Source: Pinus tabuliformis
Lineage: Eukaryota; Streptophyta; Pinopsida; Pinales; Pinaceae
DNA length: 64,000 nucleotides
Direction of reading: 5' to 3'
Assembly (NCBI GenBank): GCA_031772625.1
Contig: CM062816.1
Coordinates: 830,150,056-830,214,055, forward strand
Shown piece after piece: positions 11,699 to 21,829 of the stretch. The first letter of the stretch is position 1. Each line of letters begins with the position of its first letter. The translations under genes and the position numbers were made by a program. The notes below the pieces were generated by a model, which made no database searches, had not been told where the DNA came from, and saw nothing but the letters and a program-made list of their open reading frames with translations.

Positions 11699-14600
11699 TG
11701 TTAGTGCATAAATCTACCTCAGGCTGAGAAAGGTAGGATCTAGGGTAACATCAAACCATGCTTAACCTGGTAGCTAGCCCTACCAGGTCGGGAGAGGACT
11801 CTCTCCTGGTCAATCTCAATGAAAATATGATCAATGAGGGCTTGAGATGACTGATATAAATACTGATCTTAGGCTAGGTATATGTGCAAAGAGTTTGATT
11901 GAATAAAATGATGTGTTTGTTGGCTCTAATGAAAAGGCAGATCTTGGGTGCGGGGAATGAGGCTCAGTCTTGCATAGATCTCAATGGGGCAAGGTAGGCA
12001 ACTGATTTTGGCACTTAAAATCGAATGAGGTGGAGGGATTAGACAGGTGAGGAGTTGAAGAGGGTAAGAGAAGCCATGGATCCTCTCCAAACAGCTGAAA
12101 ACATCAAGAAACTAAAGCAAACCTCAAGTACAACACTGCAATTTCAATGGATTCTACTTTCACTCTTGTTTGATTTAGTTAGGAAGAAACAAGATAGATA
12201 ATGTCATACATAACACATAAGTAAATTCACAATTACAAAGAAAAGCATTGTACCAAAACAAAATGCCACAGGGATCCCAAAGAGTGTTGCAAACCCTGGT
12301 CTCAATTCCTTAGCCAAAATGATGATATGAGTGTACAATGAAGCTCATTGCTTTCTCAAGAATCCAACCATGCTAATGACTGAAAAAACATAAGATATAG
12401 GCAAACAACAACTCATCCTAGCCTCTAGGGGTCGAGCTCATGAGTTTAGGAGTTGTTCCATCAAATTCTAAATTGAGAACTAAAAAGTAGGCAGTGGAAC
12501 AACATGCCTCTAAAAACTAGGGAACTGATTCATTCAGTTGCAAACTACCTTTTCATGGATGAATCTACCTCTATGAGTAAAAATTCAACATAATTACATC
12601 AAGATCCATCAAATTACATTAAATTACATCATGAGTTTGACATTAAGAAAGAGGAAAGTCAAACTGTCAAGGAACTAGGAGAAAAACAGAGTATACTTGG
12701 TAAAACTGGGCAAAATTTCCCTAATGTGCCGCGTTGATTTCTCTATGTGTAGCGCCTGTTTGCAGCCACATTTGGAGGCCTTCCCGATGTCCAAATTTTC
12801 TCCAAGTGTGCTTGTTGGAAAGGTCTACCTGTCTACTTTCCAACCCAAGTGGAATTTTTGAATTTGGCCTCAATTTTACCCTCAAAAATGGAGTTCTCCC
12901 AACACTACTTCATGTATGTCAAAATAGGGGTAGTAAGGTCATTTTTTGGGTGTTTTTGACCTTTTTGGGGGCTCAAAACCTGTCAAATTTTCTTGGCCAT
13001 TAGTAGGCATGCATATTTTTCCAAGAAAAATCCAAAGATGCTGAGTTTTTTTCATTTGGAGGTTTCCATCAAAAGCGAGCGCCAGGTGGCGCGGCGCATT
13101 GGGCAGAAAAGCCTATTTTTGCTCAAAATTTCCAAAAATGCAAAAAGTGTCCCAAATTTTTTGAAATTTGGGCTGAGTGATATCCATCAAGTGCTATGTT
13201 GGGCCAAGGAAGCCTCGGCCAATATCTGAAGTCTATCTTGCTCCTTTCGCCTCCTCGATGCCTTTTTCAACTTGGCCTTCAAGTTCCTGATTCTTGCCTT
13301 GTGACTTTTATTTCTCGCCATGTAATGATAGGCCATATGTCTCAACATTGTTTTCTCCCTGTTGGACTTCTCTAACAACTTTTCCAAGTGGATATTAGCT
13401 CTCTCAAGCCAAGACTCACGATGCTTGCTAATGTGTGAGTTTTCTTAATGAGTATGAAGAGATTTGTGGTGATTTTAGTTTTCTGCCACCAAGGGTAAGA
13501 ATGTATGAGGGGACTGTGGAGGGAGAGGGTAAGAGGGGTTTTAGAAATGTTGCTAACTGGAATTTGGGGAATATAAGGGTTTTAGGGATAGTTTTTAGAT
13601 CTTGGGATAACAATTAGGGTTTAGGAATGTGTAGCTAGGGTTTGGGATAGTGGGAGTTAGGAATATGGGGTTAGTGAATTTAGGGATATGGAAATTAGGG
13701 ATATGGGGATGAAACTAGAAAATGAATGTGGGAAACAAAGAGTGTGGGAGTGAGGGAATGGAATTTGGCAAAAAAAACACAAACTACAAACCCTAAGCAC
13801 TTGTTTTTGAGCAAAAATTGCAAGGAGGTAGGGTTTGAGTTTTGTCTCACTAAACCACCATAAATTTTAAGAAAAACTCATTCACTAGCAAGGGAAGAAA
13901 GCTTGACTTACTTGCACACCATAGGATTGAGCAAATTTGGAAATTTGAGAGAGTTTATGGGTGAAATTGGGCTTACAGCTCTATGCACCATGCCACAAAC
14001 ACAATGCACCGCGCCTACTCTATGTGTGACGCATGTTCAAAATTTACACTGCGGAGCACTGCCCAATGTGTCGCGCCCTTTCAATGCGTCGCGCTCCAAA
14101 CCCAATGCATCGCGCTTTTTGCAGGAGATTTTTGGAGGTCTTCCCACTGTCCAAATTAGACACAGGATAGCTCGTTGGAAATATTATTGAGTCTACTTTC
14201 CAACCCAACTAGAATTTTTCAATTTAGAGTTCATTTTCCCTATCAAAAATCAAATCTCCCAAGACTGGTCAAAATGTGAAAAATGAGGCTGCCTAAAGGC
14301 AGAGTGCTGTTGGAGTCAACTTTTGAAAATCTTCCTCAACTCCAAATTGAGCTCATGATAGCTCATTGGAAATATCTTTGTGTCTAGTTATCATTTGACT
14401 CATCAAGAAAGTCATTTGGCCAACCAAGCTAGGAGAAAACTTGATTTTCCCAAGGTCACTTCAGAGGTGCATCAATTCTCCTAAGGCAACTGTATTTTTG
14501 ACATTTCTCTAAAACCATGACACCTGTGTAAAAAGTGAAAGAGGTTTTTCTTCCCTGGCCTATTGTGGATGAAAAGATCTCTTAGTTTTTCCAAATTCAT

Positions 14601-15290
14601 CTTTCCTTGCTCAGAAACATCGTTTGAGTAAAACCTACCCCGATGTATGGAACAGGGGATTTGTCAAAATGAAGGGAAATGAAGGAGATAAGGGGATTCT
14701 AAATTCTTGAGGAAATTTTAGGAAGTAGGGAGGTTAGGAAACAGGGGAAAGTGGAATTTCAAAGATTGAGTGAGGGGAAGGGGTCCAAAAGGGAAAAACA
14801 CAGGCCTAGCCTAAAAAATTGCCAAATTGTAGCAAGAAACTATGGTTTGTGGGAAAATGAGGAATTTAAGGGATATCAGTGATGGGAAGTGTTTAATAAG
14901 GTACATTAAGGATAGGGGAAGCTGTATGAACATCAGGATACAAGTTTTGTTGATGATTTGACCATTCAAGAGAAATTACCTTCAAAACCCTAGGAGAGGG
15001 AAATGCACCTTACCTAGGCGCAACTGAAGCATGAACCAGGTGTAAAATGACCCATTGGAACCTGAAATGATGATGACAACCCTCTGAATGATGGTACAGC
15101 TGAATGGTGACATTGACCAACATTTGGACAACTTTGACAGGAGTAAAATCAAACCCTAGACCTAATACCTAGTGACCAAATTTTGCTTGAAGACTCACTG
15201 AAATGACAAAAGTTGACCTCAACACCTTAAAATCACTTTGTAAGAGCATGTTTGATCACTGGAGGAAGGCTCCAAAGACTGACACTAACA
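11699..15290 (-). repeat. 5' LTR of the gypsy-like element, complete
   Basis: The complete LTR (about 3.59 kb) begins on the plus strand with TGTTAGTGCATAAATC and ends with GACACTAACA, giving TG...CA ends. A primer-binding-like site follows immediately on the minus strand. The first 159 bases have no partner in the left LTR, which is cut there. It contains a 66-codon minus ORF (13387-13187) and two related 200-bp blocks (about 12730-12900 and 14090-14260). At 15290/15291 it passes directly into SDR exon 1. Confidence 0.85.
13187..13387 (-). CDS. Small basic ORF inside the 5' LTR
   Basis: This is the counterpart of the ORF at 6847-7047, same length and start, with S for A at residue 9 and A for V near residue 57. 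It is sense to the element and would lie in the transcribed part of the LTR if the promoter is upstream of it. It is predicted to be helical and strongly basic. No family is recognised. Confidence 0.35.
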   Translation of the reverse strand: MEKLLEKSNREKTMLRHMAYHYMARNKSHKARIRNLKAKLKKASRRRKEQDRLQILAEASLAQHST

Positions 15291-15692
15291 CAAAGGACAC
15301 GCAACCAAAAAAGCGATGTTTAGTACGATAATGAAAAAAGAAAATGGTTCTTCTACAGAGGGGATGATATTCATCACAGGCGTGAGTAAAGGGCTTGGAA
15401 AAGTTTTGGCAGTGGAATTGGCACCCAGGGGACACATTGTCATCGGTTGCACTCGGTTTGAAGAGAAACTTGTAGCCCTTCACTCGCAACTCTGCGTGGA
15501 AGACTCTTCCAAGCATCTCCTACAGGTTGCAGATGTGGTCTGTTTCTTCATCGCCTTCGAATTCTCAATTCCTTAAATTTCACTCTACTTATTCTCTTGA
15601 TTACTCAACTTATAATTTACAGTCTTTAGACATCAGTGTTCAAGATTTGGTGAAAGTCATGGTAGAAACCAAGGGTGTGCCTGACATTATTG
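15291..15692 (+). pseudogene. SDR gene copy 1: partial exon 1 and exon 2
   Basis: Exon 1 (15291-15537, first ATG 15316) encodes IFITGVSKGLGKVLAVELA, which carries the TGxxxGxG NADP(H)-binding motif of classical short-chain dehydrogenases. An intron (15538-15622, GT...AG) follows. Exon 2 (15623-15692) encodes SLDISVQDLVKVMVETKGVP DII and ends in phase 1 before GTAAG. The catalytic Ser-Tyr-Lys part would be in later exons that are not seen. Compared with copy 2 it lacks the first 24 codons, because a gypsy LTR ends exactly at 15290. The open frame is otherwise intact, but with no promoter it is probably a pseudogene. Confidence 0.75.
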
Positions 15693-17413
15693 GTAAGATT
15701 CATTTATATACTTTATAACCTTACAAGCTCTTTGTAGTTGTTTTTCCATGTTTATAGTTAAATCAATTTAATCCATAAGAGTTGTGCATTTGAGCATGTT
15801 TTGAGGCTTTAGCGAAGATTTTTTAAATACTCATTAACATTACACATGCACTGCAAACCCATGTAGTTGGTTTTTTGCCCCTTAAATTATATTTAATTTT
15901 ATTTATAAATTAAAGCCATTGTTTTGTTGGGATAGTAATTTGAGCATGTTTGAAGACATTATTGGTAAGAATTTTGTATATACATTCTATCACTATAAAT
16001 GCCCTATATACACAACAACACTACAAATGCCCTCCAAATCTCATGTTTTTGGTTAAATTCTAAATTTTAAATTTATTTAAACCATAATGTTTGTAGGGGC
16101 ATGCATATGAACATGTTTCAAGGCATTGGTGGTAAGATATTTTTATTTACTCATCTCTACAAATGCTCTACAATCCCATCTTGTTGATTTATTTTTATAT
16201 TTTTTAAACTTATTTAAACCACACATTCCTTGGTTATGCATTTGGAGCACGTTTCAATGCATTATCATTGGTGTATGGGATGATTGAATAGCTTGGTATA
16301 CACGTGTGTGTAGGTAGCTAGGTAGGGAGGGACATATTCAGAATTTTTTTGCAAATTTGGACTAAATGCTTTCCACAATGGTGATGTCCTAATTTTATGA
16401 CAGACATTTTCCATATAGGGTTTGTACAAATATTTTCGTGTTGTTTTTAGATAAATGCACAAAATTTGATTTCTCACGTGATGTTTCTATATTGGTTTAT
16501 GGGGAAGTTGTGGGATGGTAGCTTTCTAATTTCAATGTGTTGATTTTCGCAGTTAGCCTTAAATACAATAAATTTTTTGGATATGAGTTTTGTTGGAGTT
16601 TAGAAATGCCAATACAATTTATATCCAAAAAGTTTACTATAACTATTGAATTGTTTTAATTTTTTTTGTGCAACTATAAAAAAAAATGCTTGTTACGTAT
16701 GGAAACTCCAAAGTAGTTTATATCCAAAAAGTTTACTATAGCTATCAAATTGTTTAAATTATTGTTTTTTCAACTATAAATAAAAATGTTTGTTACATAT
16801 CGCTAAAATTTAAGTCTATAATTTTTTTTCGGTGTCTTTTTAAAATTTTATTATGTTATGCATTTGGATATGTTTAAGGCATGTAGTGTGTGACTGTGGT
16901 AATTCAATGTATTCCTTGGGTTTTGCATTTGAGCATGTTTAAATGCATTATCAAAGTTATATGCGATAATTCAATACCTTGGTATACATAGGTGTGCATA
17001 GGTAGTTAGGTAGGGAGCGCTATTTTCAATTTTTTTTTTACAAATTTTGGACTAAATGCTTTCGACAATGGTGATGCCCTAACTTTATAACAAATATTTT
17101 CCATATAGGGTTTGTACCAGTATTTTTGTGTTTTTTAAGATAAAAGTACAAAATTTGATTTCTCAAGTGATGCTTTGTTGGGTTATGCATTTGAGCATGT
17201 TTAAGGCATGGCATGTGTGATTGTGGAAATTCAGTGTTGATTTTTTTATCAAGAAGAAAAACAAAACAATCCAATCCTTAGGTCCATATACACAGAACAA
17301 AACAACTCCTCTATAAGAGGTTGGTCATCAATACATGTCAAGCATCATCCTCATAACTTTACCAAGGAAGATCTAATTAAAGTCCTTTCTATCCATATTA
17401 AATTTAACCTTGA
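15693..17413 (+). repeat. SDR copy 1 intron 2 made of degenerate repeats
   Basis: This stretch matches 60276-62150 of copy 2 at most positions. It is built from diverged units of roughly 150 bp containing GCATTTGAGCATGTTT and GGCATT..TGGTAAGA. Larger units contain GGACTAAATGCTTTCGACAA and TAGGTAGCTAGGTAGGGAG (for example 16265-16480 and 16980-17160). A tandem pair of about 105 bp (TATATCCAAAAAGTTTACTA) lies at 16617-16810. No exon is seen. Homology to copy 2 stops near 17413, where the CACTA-derived sequence begins. Confidence 0.7.
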
Positions 17414-17489
17414 GGAAGTCATGGTTCACACACCCACGCACGAGCATAGGGTAATGACAATTCATAGTGAATAGTACATTATACATAAA

Positions 17490-17843
17490 TTAATTATAAA
17501 ATATCCCATTACATAAAAACAAAAAAAAAAACAATAAAATCATGTTTTTGACATACGTACTCTTAGAAGGTTCAAATGGTCGTGTGATTTCAACCCTGAC
17601 AAACGGTTTTCCACATTGAAGCAGTGTCGTAGTCAAGGCCCATATAAAGAAGGCACCCTCACACTCATTATAACATCCTTTTCCAAAGAAATATAATTTT
17701 TCTTTAAAATCCATGGGACATCAGCTTCTTTGAAAGACCAAGAGAGACTAGCCCCTCCTATAGTTTCTTGCCTTAGCCAGTGTTTCTTTTTAGTTTTTGA
17801 AGAAATAAGATCTCTCCTAACAGTCAATGTGTCACTTTCTTTC
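17490..17843 (-). pseudogene. TNP2-like transposase, C-terminal piece
   Basis: The minus-strand frames read VRRDLISSKTKKKHWLRQE, then VPSLYG and, after a shift, LRHCFNVENRLSGLKSHDHL. The last resembles the G-L-K-S/A-H-D-Y segment that follows the transposase core in plant TNP2 proteins (start of the DUF4218 region). It continues the piece at 19218 and later, interrupted exactly by the retrocopy and its target-site duplication. Confidence 0.6.
17826..17843 (+). repeat. Target-site duplication of the retrocopy, left
   Basis: AATGTGTCACTTTCTTTC here is repeated exactly at 19200-19217 on the far side of the poly(A)-ended insert. An 18-bp perfect duplication is typical of L1-mediated retroposition. 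Confidence 0.9.
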
Positions 17844-19199
17844 TCCCGGATGCGGGTGTCTAAAAGGTGCAGCGGACTGATGGGGAGTCACATGGGCAGG
17901 TGTCAGCCCATTAGTGACATGCAGTACCCCGCGGTAGGTAAAGGAGGCTCGCATGCTGTAAAACCAGTGCCGGCATTAATGCTGGTCTTGTCGTCCATCC
18001 TCCGCTGCCTGGCTAACGGCGCGATGGAGATTAATACACCGGAAACTCCTCTGGCATTTGTGCATACTACTGCAATCGTCTGGCATTCTGCTGCTTCACT
18101 GGTGCATCACTCGGTGGAGTGGGGAAGGGAACAAGAGCATCCATGCTCTGCAGCTAAGAGAAATCGACGTTGTGAGCTCAATACGGCAACCCACGTCCTA
18201 ACTAAGTCCTCCTCACCAGGTTCCTGCACGCGAGTTCATCTTCTGAATCCAGAAATGCGGGGTGAGCGACAGAGAATGTGCAGTAGGCGCGGAGGCTCTC
18301 GAGGACGGGCCACCACCCAGCGGCCTGCCCCCATTTCTCCTTCCTCCTCCGTCGAAGTTACGTCTGTGCCGCAACAATTCCATGGTAATAGAGCTGGGCG
18401 TGGCAGAGGAATGGAGAGCGAACGAAGAATGGATTGTGGGCATGACGAGCATCCTATGGTCAGGTATCGGATACCCTGCACACTCGCTAATTCCACTTTT
18501 ATTATCTCTGTAACGGTTGAGCATTGTGATATTCTTAGAGAACCGGCAGATGCCACTCTGGAATATCCTCCTCCTGTTCATGAGACAGGGCCTATTATTG
18601 ACCTGCAACGCCCTGTCAGGGAAAGCTCCCCCTTAGCCTGTCCATCAGCTCTTGCAGGTCCAAGCGAGCCTGACAGGGAAAGCTCCCCCATAGCCTGTCC
18701 ACCAGCTCTTGCAGGTCCAAGCGTGCCTGTTCAGGGACGGCCTTCCAGCGTGATAGTCCCTCTCTCTGACTCTGATGACTCTCTACACTTTGGGTGCCAA
18801 ATTGAGGAAGCGCCCTACACCACGGACGATGAATGAGCAAGACAAGTAGTTCGCTCTCGGCAACCTGGGCCGTAAGAGCTTTATTTTGTCTTTGTTTTCT
18901 CTGTCTATGTATCAGTTCGACAGCATGGGTCTGTCTGTCTATGTGTCGGCCGTATGGGTCCCTGTTATGCACTGTTTAAAGTCACGGTTTCGAGTCTTAG
19001 AGGCAGCAGATACAACAGAAGACAGTAATCCAAATTTTGACTGTGTTCAATTTTGGAAGATGTAAGCTGGGCAAACGAACAATTTATGGGCAGGATTACA
19101 AAGCCATGGCCCTTGCAACTCTTATGTAATTTTTGACCTTTTGTATTACAATAGAATTAGTCTTATTCAGAAAAAAAAATAAAAAATAAAAATAAAAAT
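17844..19199 (+). mobile_element. Retroposed sequence (processed retrocopy) with poly(A) tail
   Basis: A GC-richer block of 1356 bp begins TCCCGGATGCGGG and ends in an A-rich tail (19171-19199, A9 followed by TAAAAA-type units). It is flanked by an exact 18-bp duplication. It interrupts a CACTA transposase in the opposite sense. It contains one ORF of 328 codons, then about 330 bp of 3' untranslated sequence. No RT, internal Pol III promoter or intron is visible, so it looks like a cDNA inserted by L1 machinery. Perfect flanks and an intact ORF suggest it is fairly young. Confidence 0.85.
17850..18836 (+). CDS. Unrecognised 328-aa ORF in the retrocopy, SUMO-interaction-like motif
   Basis: I do not recognise this protein. 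The first ATG inside the insert is six bases from its 5' end; the open frame continues upstream into host DNA only by chance. It is basic and Ser/Pro/Arg-rich with RGGSRGRATTQRPAP near the middle. A 57-bp in-frame tandem repeat (18617-18730) gives two copies of RESSPxACPxALAGPS. Residues 301-310 read VIVPLSDSDD, a hydrophobic core followed by acidic/Ser residues like a SUMO-interacting motif. It ends at TGA 18836. The antisense strand is also partly open, so coding status is not proven. Confidence 0.5.
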   Translation: MRVSKRCSGLMGSHMGRCQPISDMQYPAVGKGGSHAVKPVPALMLVLSSILRCLANGAMEINTPETPLAFVHTTAIVWHSAASLVHHSVEWGREQEHPCSAAKRNRRCELNTATHVLTKSSSPGSCTRVHLLNPEMRGERQRMCSRRGGSRGRATTQRPAPISPSSSVEVTSVPQQFHGNRAGRGRGMESERRMDCGHDEHPMVRYRIPCTLANSTFIISVTVEHCDILREPADATLEYPPPVHETGPIIDLQRPVRESSPLACPSALAGPSEPDRESSPIACPPALAGPSVPVQGRPSSVIVPLSDSDDSLHFGCQIEEAPYTTDDE

Positions 19200-19217
19200 A
19201 ATGTGTCACTTTCTTTC
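19200..19217 (+). repeat. Target-site duplication of the retrocopy, right
   Basis: This is an exact copy of 17826-17843, directly after the A-rich tail. The transposase reading frame resumes behind it. Confidence 0.9.
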
Positions 19218-19680
19218 GATGATATGCACCTCCCCAAAGAATATGAAACGTTTTTAAATATATGCATAGGATCTAGTAAGTGGGCAATCTTAAGATGCTC
19301 CCAATATAGGAGCTCATAACAAACAAATTTTGTTTTCATCCCAATGGGAAATTTTCTCAACATAGGTGTTGAAGAATTCTGGATCATCGAACATAAGCTC
19401 CCCATTGGAATCGAATATTTCCGCAAACTCCTCCTTCTCTCTCTCATATGCTCTAAGCCATTCAGTGGGTGTCATTATTGCAGGCCTTTGGGTTCTCTCT
19501 GGTTACCATTCAAAGAGGATGTTTCTCTTCTGTAAGGGTGATCTTCTGGGAGGAATACCCGAAAGCAGTCATACATTGGCTTTCGTATGTGTTTATACCA
19601 CCTAGCCTTTAGAGAAGGTCCACAACATTTACATTCATGATACCCTTTTATTAGAAGACCTGCAAAATTATTGTATACAG
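19218..19680 (-). pseudogene. TNP2-like transposase, middle piece
   Basis: On the minus strand, frames with stops read KPMYDCFRVFLPEDHPYRR, then EEFAEIFDSNGELMFDDPEF, and HLKIAHLLDPMHIFKNVSYS. The LD.MHI.KNV string is the conserved helix of plant En/Spm TNP2 transposases that follows the RNase-H-like core. The fragment lies between the better preserved core at 19768-20175 and the C-terminal piece beyond the retrocopy. Confidence 0.7.
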
Positions 19681-19767
19681 GACGACACGTTAGCGACCAT
19701 GAACATCAGAACAATTGTAGCGAATTAAATTAGTATGTGAAAAAATATTGTTACATATATAAACAAA

Positions 19768-20175
19768 TCAATAAAAATGTGATTTACCAAAGCAAACTCC
19801 TAAGCCTGGATAATCATGTATGGTGTAAGCACATATGCCATACAATGTAAAACTCCTCTCCACTGCGATGGGTATTAATACATCGTACACATGTACCCCT
19901 TCCCATAATTCCTTCAATTCATCTACCAATGGTTGTAAGTAGACATCCATATTCTTCACTTGTCTTCTACCAGAGACTCTGAGAGCAAACATAAGATGTT
20001 CGTTATTCACGAAAAACCATGGAGGGATATTGTTATTGATCACTACTACAAGCCAAACAAAATAGTTGGTGTTTTGGAGGGAATATGGGTTGACGCCATC
20101 CATGGCTATGCTGAGTCGTAGACTTCGTACTTCATCCTTGAATTTTTTAGGCCATGTATCCTCTATATGCTTCAT
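19768..20175 (-). pseudogene. TNP2-like transposase core (Transposase_21)
   Basis: A 135-codon minus-strand stretch reads LRLSIAMDGVNPYSLQNTNY, VVVINNNIPPWFFVNNEHLM and NMDVYLQPLVDELKELWEGV. The D-G-x-N/S-P catalytic aspartate region, the NNIPPW segment and the D.YLQPL..EL..LW helix are the hallmarks of the TNP2 (TNPD) transposase of CACTA elements, which binds the ends and cuts DNA. It is flanked by frame breaks. Confidence 0.85.
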
Positions 20176-20689
20176 GGCTATTGAATTTGTTTGGATTCAC
20201 ATAACTCCTGACTCACTTATGTGTGAGGCATGTCATCCCTGCAACATAGTTAATTCTTTGCAACGAAAGAGTCTTTGAATCCTTGGGATTATAGGCATAT
20301 GCCTTAATATCTTATGAGGAGGACCATGTGATTTACCCTTTTTTTAATTATTGTACCTGTCATGCCCACATTTTAGACATATCTCTTTGTTTTCATATTT
20401 TCCTCTATATATAATACAATCATGCAGACATGCATGATATGATATGTACTTAACACCCAACATTTTCAACAACTGTTTTCCTCTTCGCAGCTACCCAGTA
20501 AGACATTATCACTCAAAAGAACCTTATCTTTGAATATCCTGAAGTTGGTTGGGAATATAATTGTACAATGTCAATATTTAACATTCATAAAATCGACCAT
20601 TTTTAATTTTGATAGTGTGACAAAATACAAGGAACTTGATCAATTATGCCAATTACCTCAATATTGTCAAGAAACATGCATTCGACATG

Positions 20690-21088
20690 CCAAACTTTGC
20701 TTTCATGTTGTACAACAACATCATTATCCCTAGCTGAATAGACTTTGACTTACCGTCAGGTCCAAAGAGAGGGGCAGTGGAAGCAAATTTCAAGCTTTCA
20801 AATAAGGCATCAGTGATATGAGCATCATCTCCTATGTCATCATTCTAGAATGCATCTGATAGCATTGTCTCCATGGTAGTCGTAATCATCCATACCAATC
20901 TTTATTTGATTGCCTCCATTGCCAACTTGTGAGGAAGAACTACTATTGTTGTAGTCATTCCTAATTGGTGAATCTGGACGTAGTGGGAATTGAATAGGTA
21001 GCTGATTCAACCATTCTTTATATGTTTTCTCTCTGATTCTTTCTCTTAATGCAACCTTCTCTCGAGTTGACATTGTAGTGGGGTGCAC
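20690..21088 (-). pseudogene. TNP2-like transposase, N-terminal piece
   Basis: The frame starting at 21088 reads MHPTTMSTREKVALRERIRE and contains an acidic segment. The next frame gives DDAHITDALFESLKFASTAP and FGPDGKSKSIQLGIMMLLYN. This matches the region before the core in TNP2 proteins (PLY.G..KYSKL..LV.LL..K). The stretch 20176-20690, linking it to the core, is full of stops. The 240-base stretch 21186-21425 is open in the same sense but not recognised. Confidence 0.5.
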
Positions 21089-21829
21089 CGAAAGATGGTA
21101 GGTGGGTCATTCATCATCACTAGAGTCCTAATTTCTAAAAATATTAAACATTATTAGTACAATAACAATGATATTAGTAAACACGTCAATGCAATTGGTT
21201 TGTTGAAATTACATTATACCAAACAATTATTACCATCATTGATCTAGGATTGTGGATGAAAGATGCCATGTTCCAATTAGCAGGGTGAAGAGGTCGTCCA
21301 TTTTCATCTATTAACTGCTTGCAATATACTGCTCCTGATAAGAGCTTCTGACATTTTTGAAATGGAGGAATATTTTCTACATCTGAACTCAATTTTGAAT
21401 CGAGATCCTGCAAATTTGGATACATTTTTATTTAAATTGACATGGATTAAAAAAAATCAATTAGATAATCGAAATATAAATAGGAATTTGAACTTACTCG
21501 AGATGGAAAGGGAGAAATCCATGAAGGAATTTGATCAGCAATATAGAACGAGCTAGATTTTGAAAAATTGACCATTTGATATTATTGATATTTTGTCCCT
21601 ACTATTCATAAATAAAATTTTGTGTGCATATCTAAAATTAATCTCAAGAACCATATAACCACAATTTGAATTTCAATATAGTTTTCAAACCATTTTTCCA
21701 GAATAAGGTGACTATAAGCAGAAAATGTATATTATGGACAAATGTAATTTATGTGGATGCATCCTAAAGGATAATTTGAGATTAATATGCCATTTTATGT
21801 GAACATAAAATTTCAACTAGTTTTTAAAC

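Larger units (their letters stand above)
5520..15290 (-). mobile_element. Ty3/gypsy-like LTR retrotransposon, gag-only
   Basis: Two long direct repeats (5520-8956 and 11699-15290) flank about 2.7 kb of interior. The minus-strand sense is fixed by a gag-like protein and by a tRNA-primer-type site beside the right-hand LTR. The LTR reads TGTTAGTG...CACTAACA, an 8-bp terminal inverted repeat. No protease, RT, RNase H or integrase is visible inside, so it is non-autonomous (LARD/TR-GAG style). The left LTR lacks about 160 bp that the right one has, because the LINE lies there. The right end sits directly in SDR exon 1. Target-site duplication cannot be checked because the left host junction is outside the window. 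Confidence 0.8.

Noticed and set aside
16019..16040. CACTACAAATGCCC as the missing left CACTA end
   Set aside because: The same sequence lies at the homologous place in SDR intron copy 2 (about 60622), so it is intron sequence and predates the element.
18213..18608. Open frames on the minus strand within the retroposed insert
   Set aside because: They lie antisense to the poly(A) tail and inside the 328-codon ORF; the GC-rich composition lowers stop frequency. The sense ORF is the better candidate.
20040..20056. CACTACTACAAGCC as a CACTA end
   Set aside because: It lies inside the transposase coding region and lacks the following GGAAAATACC.
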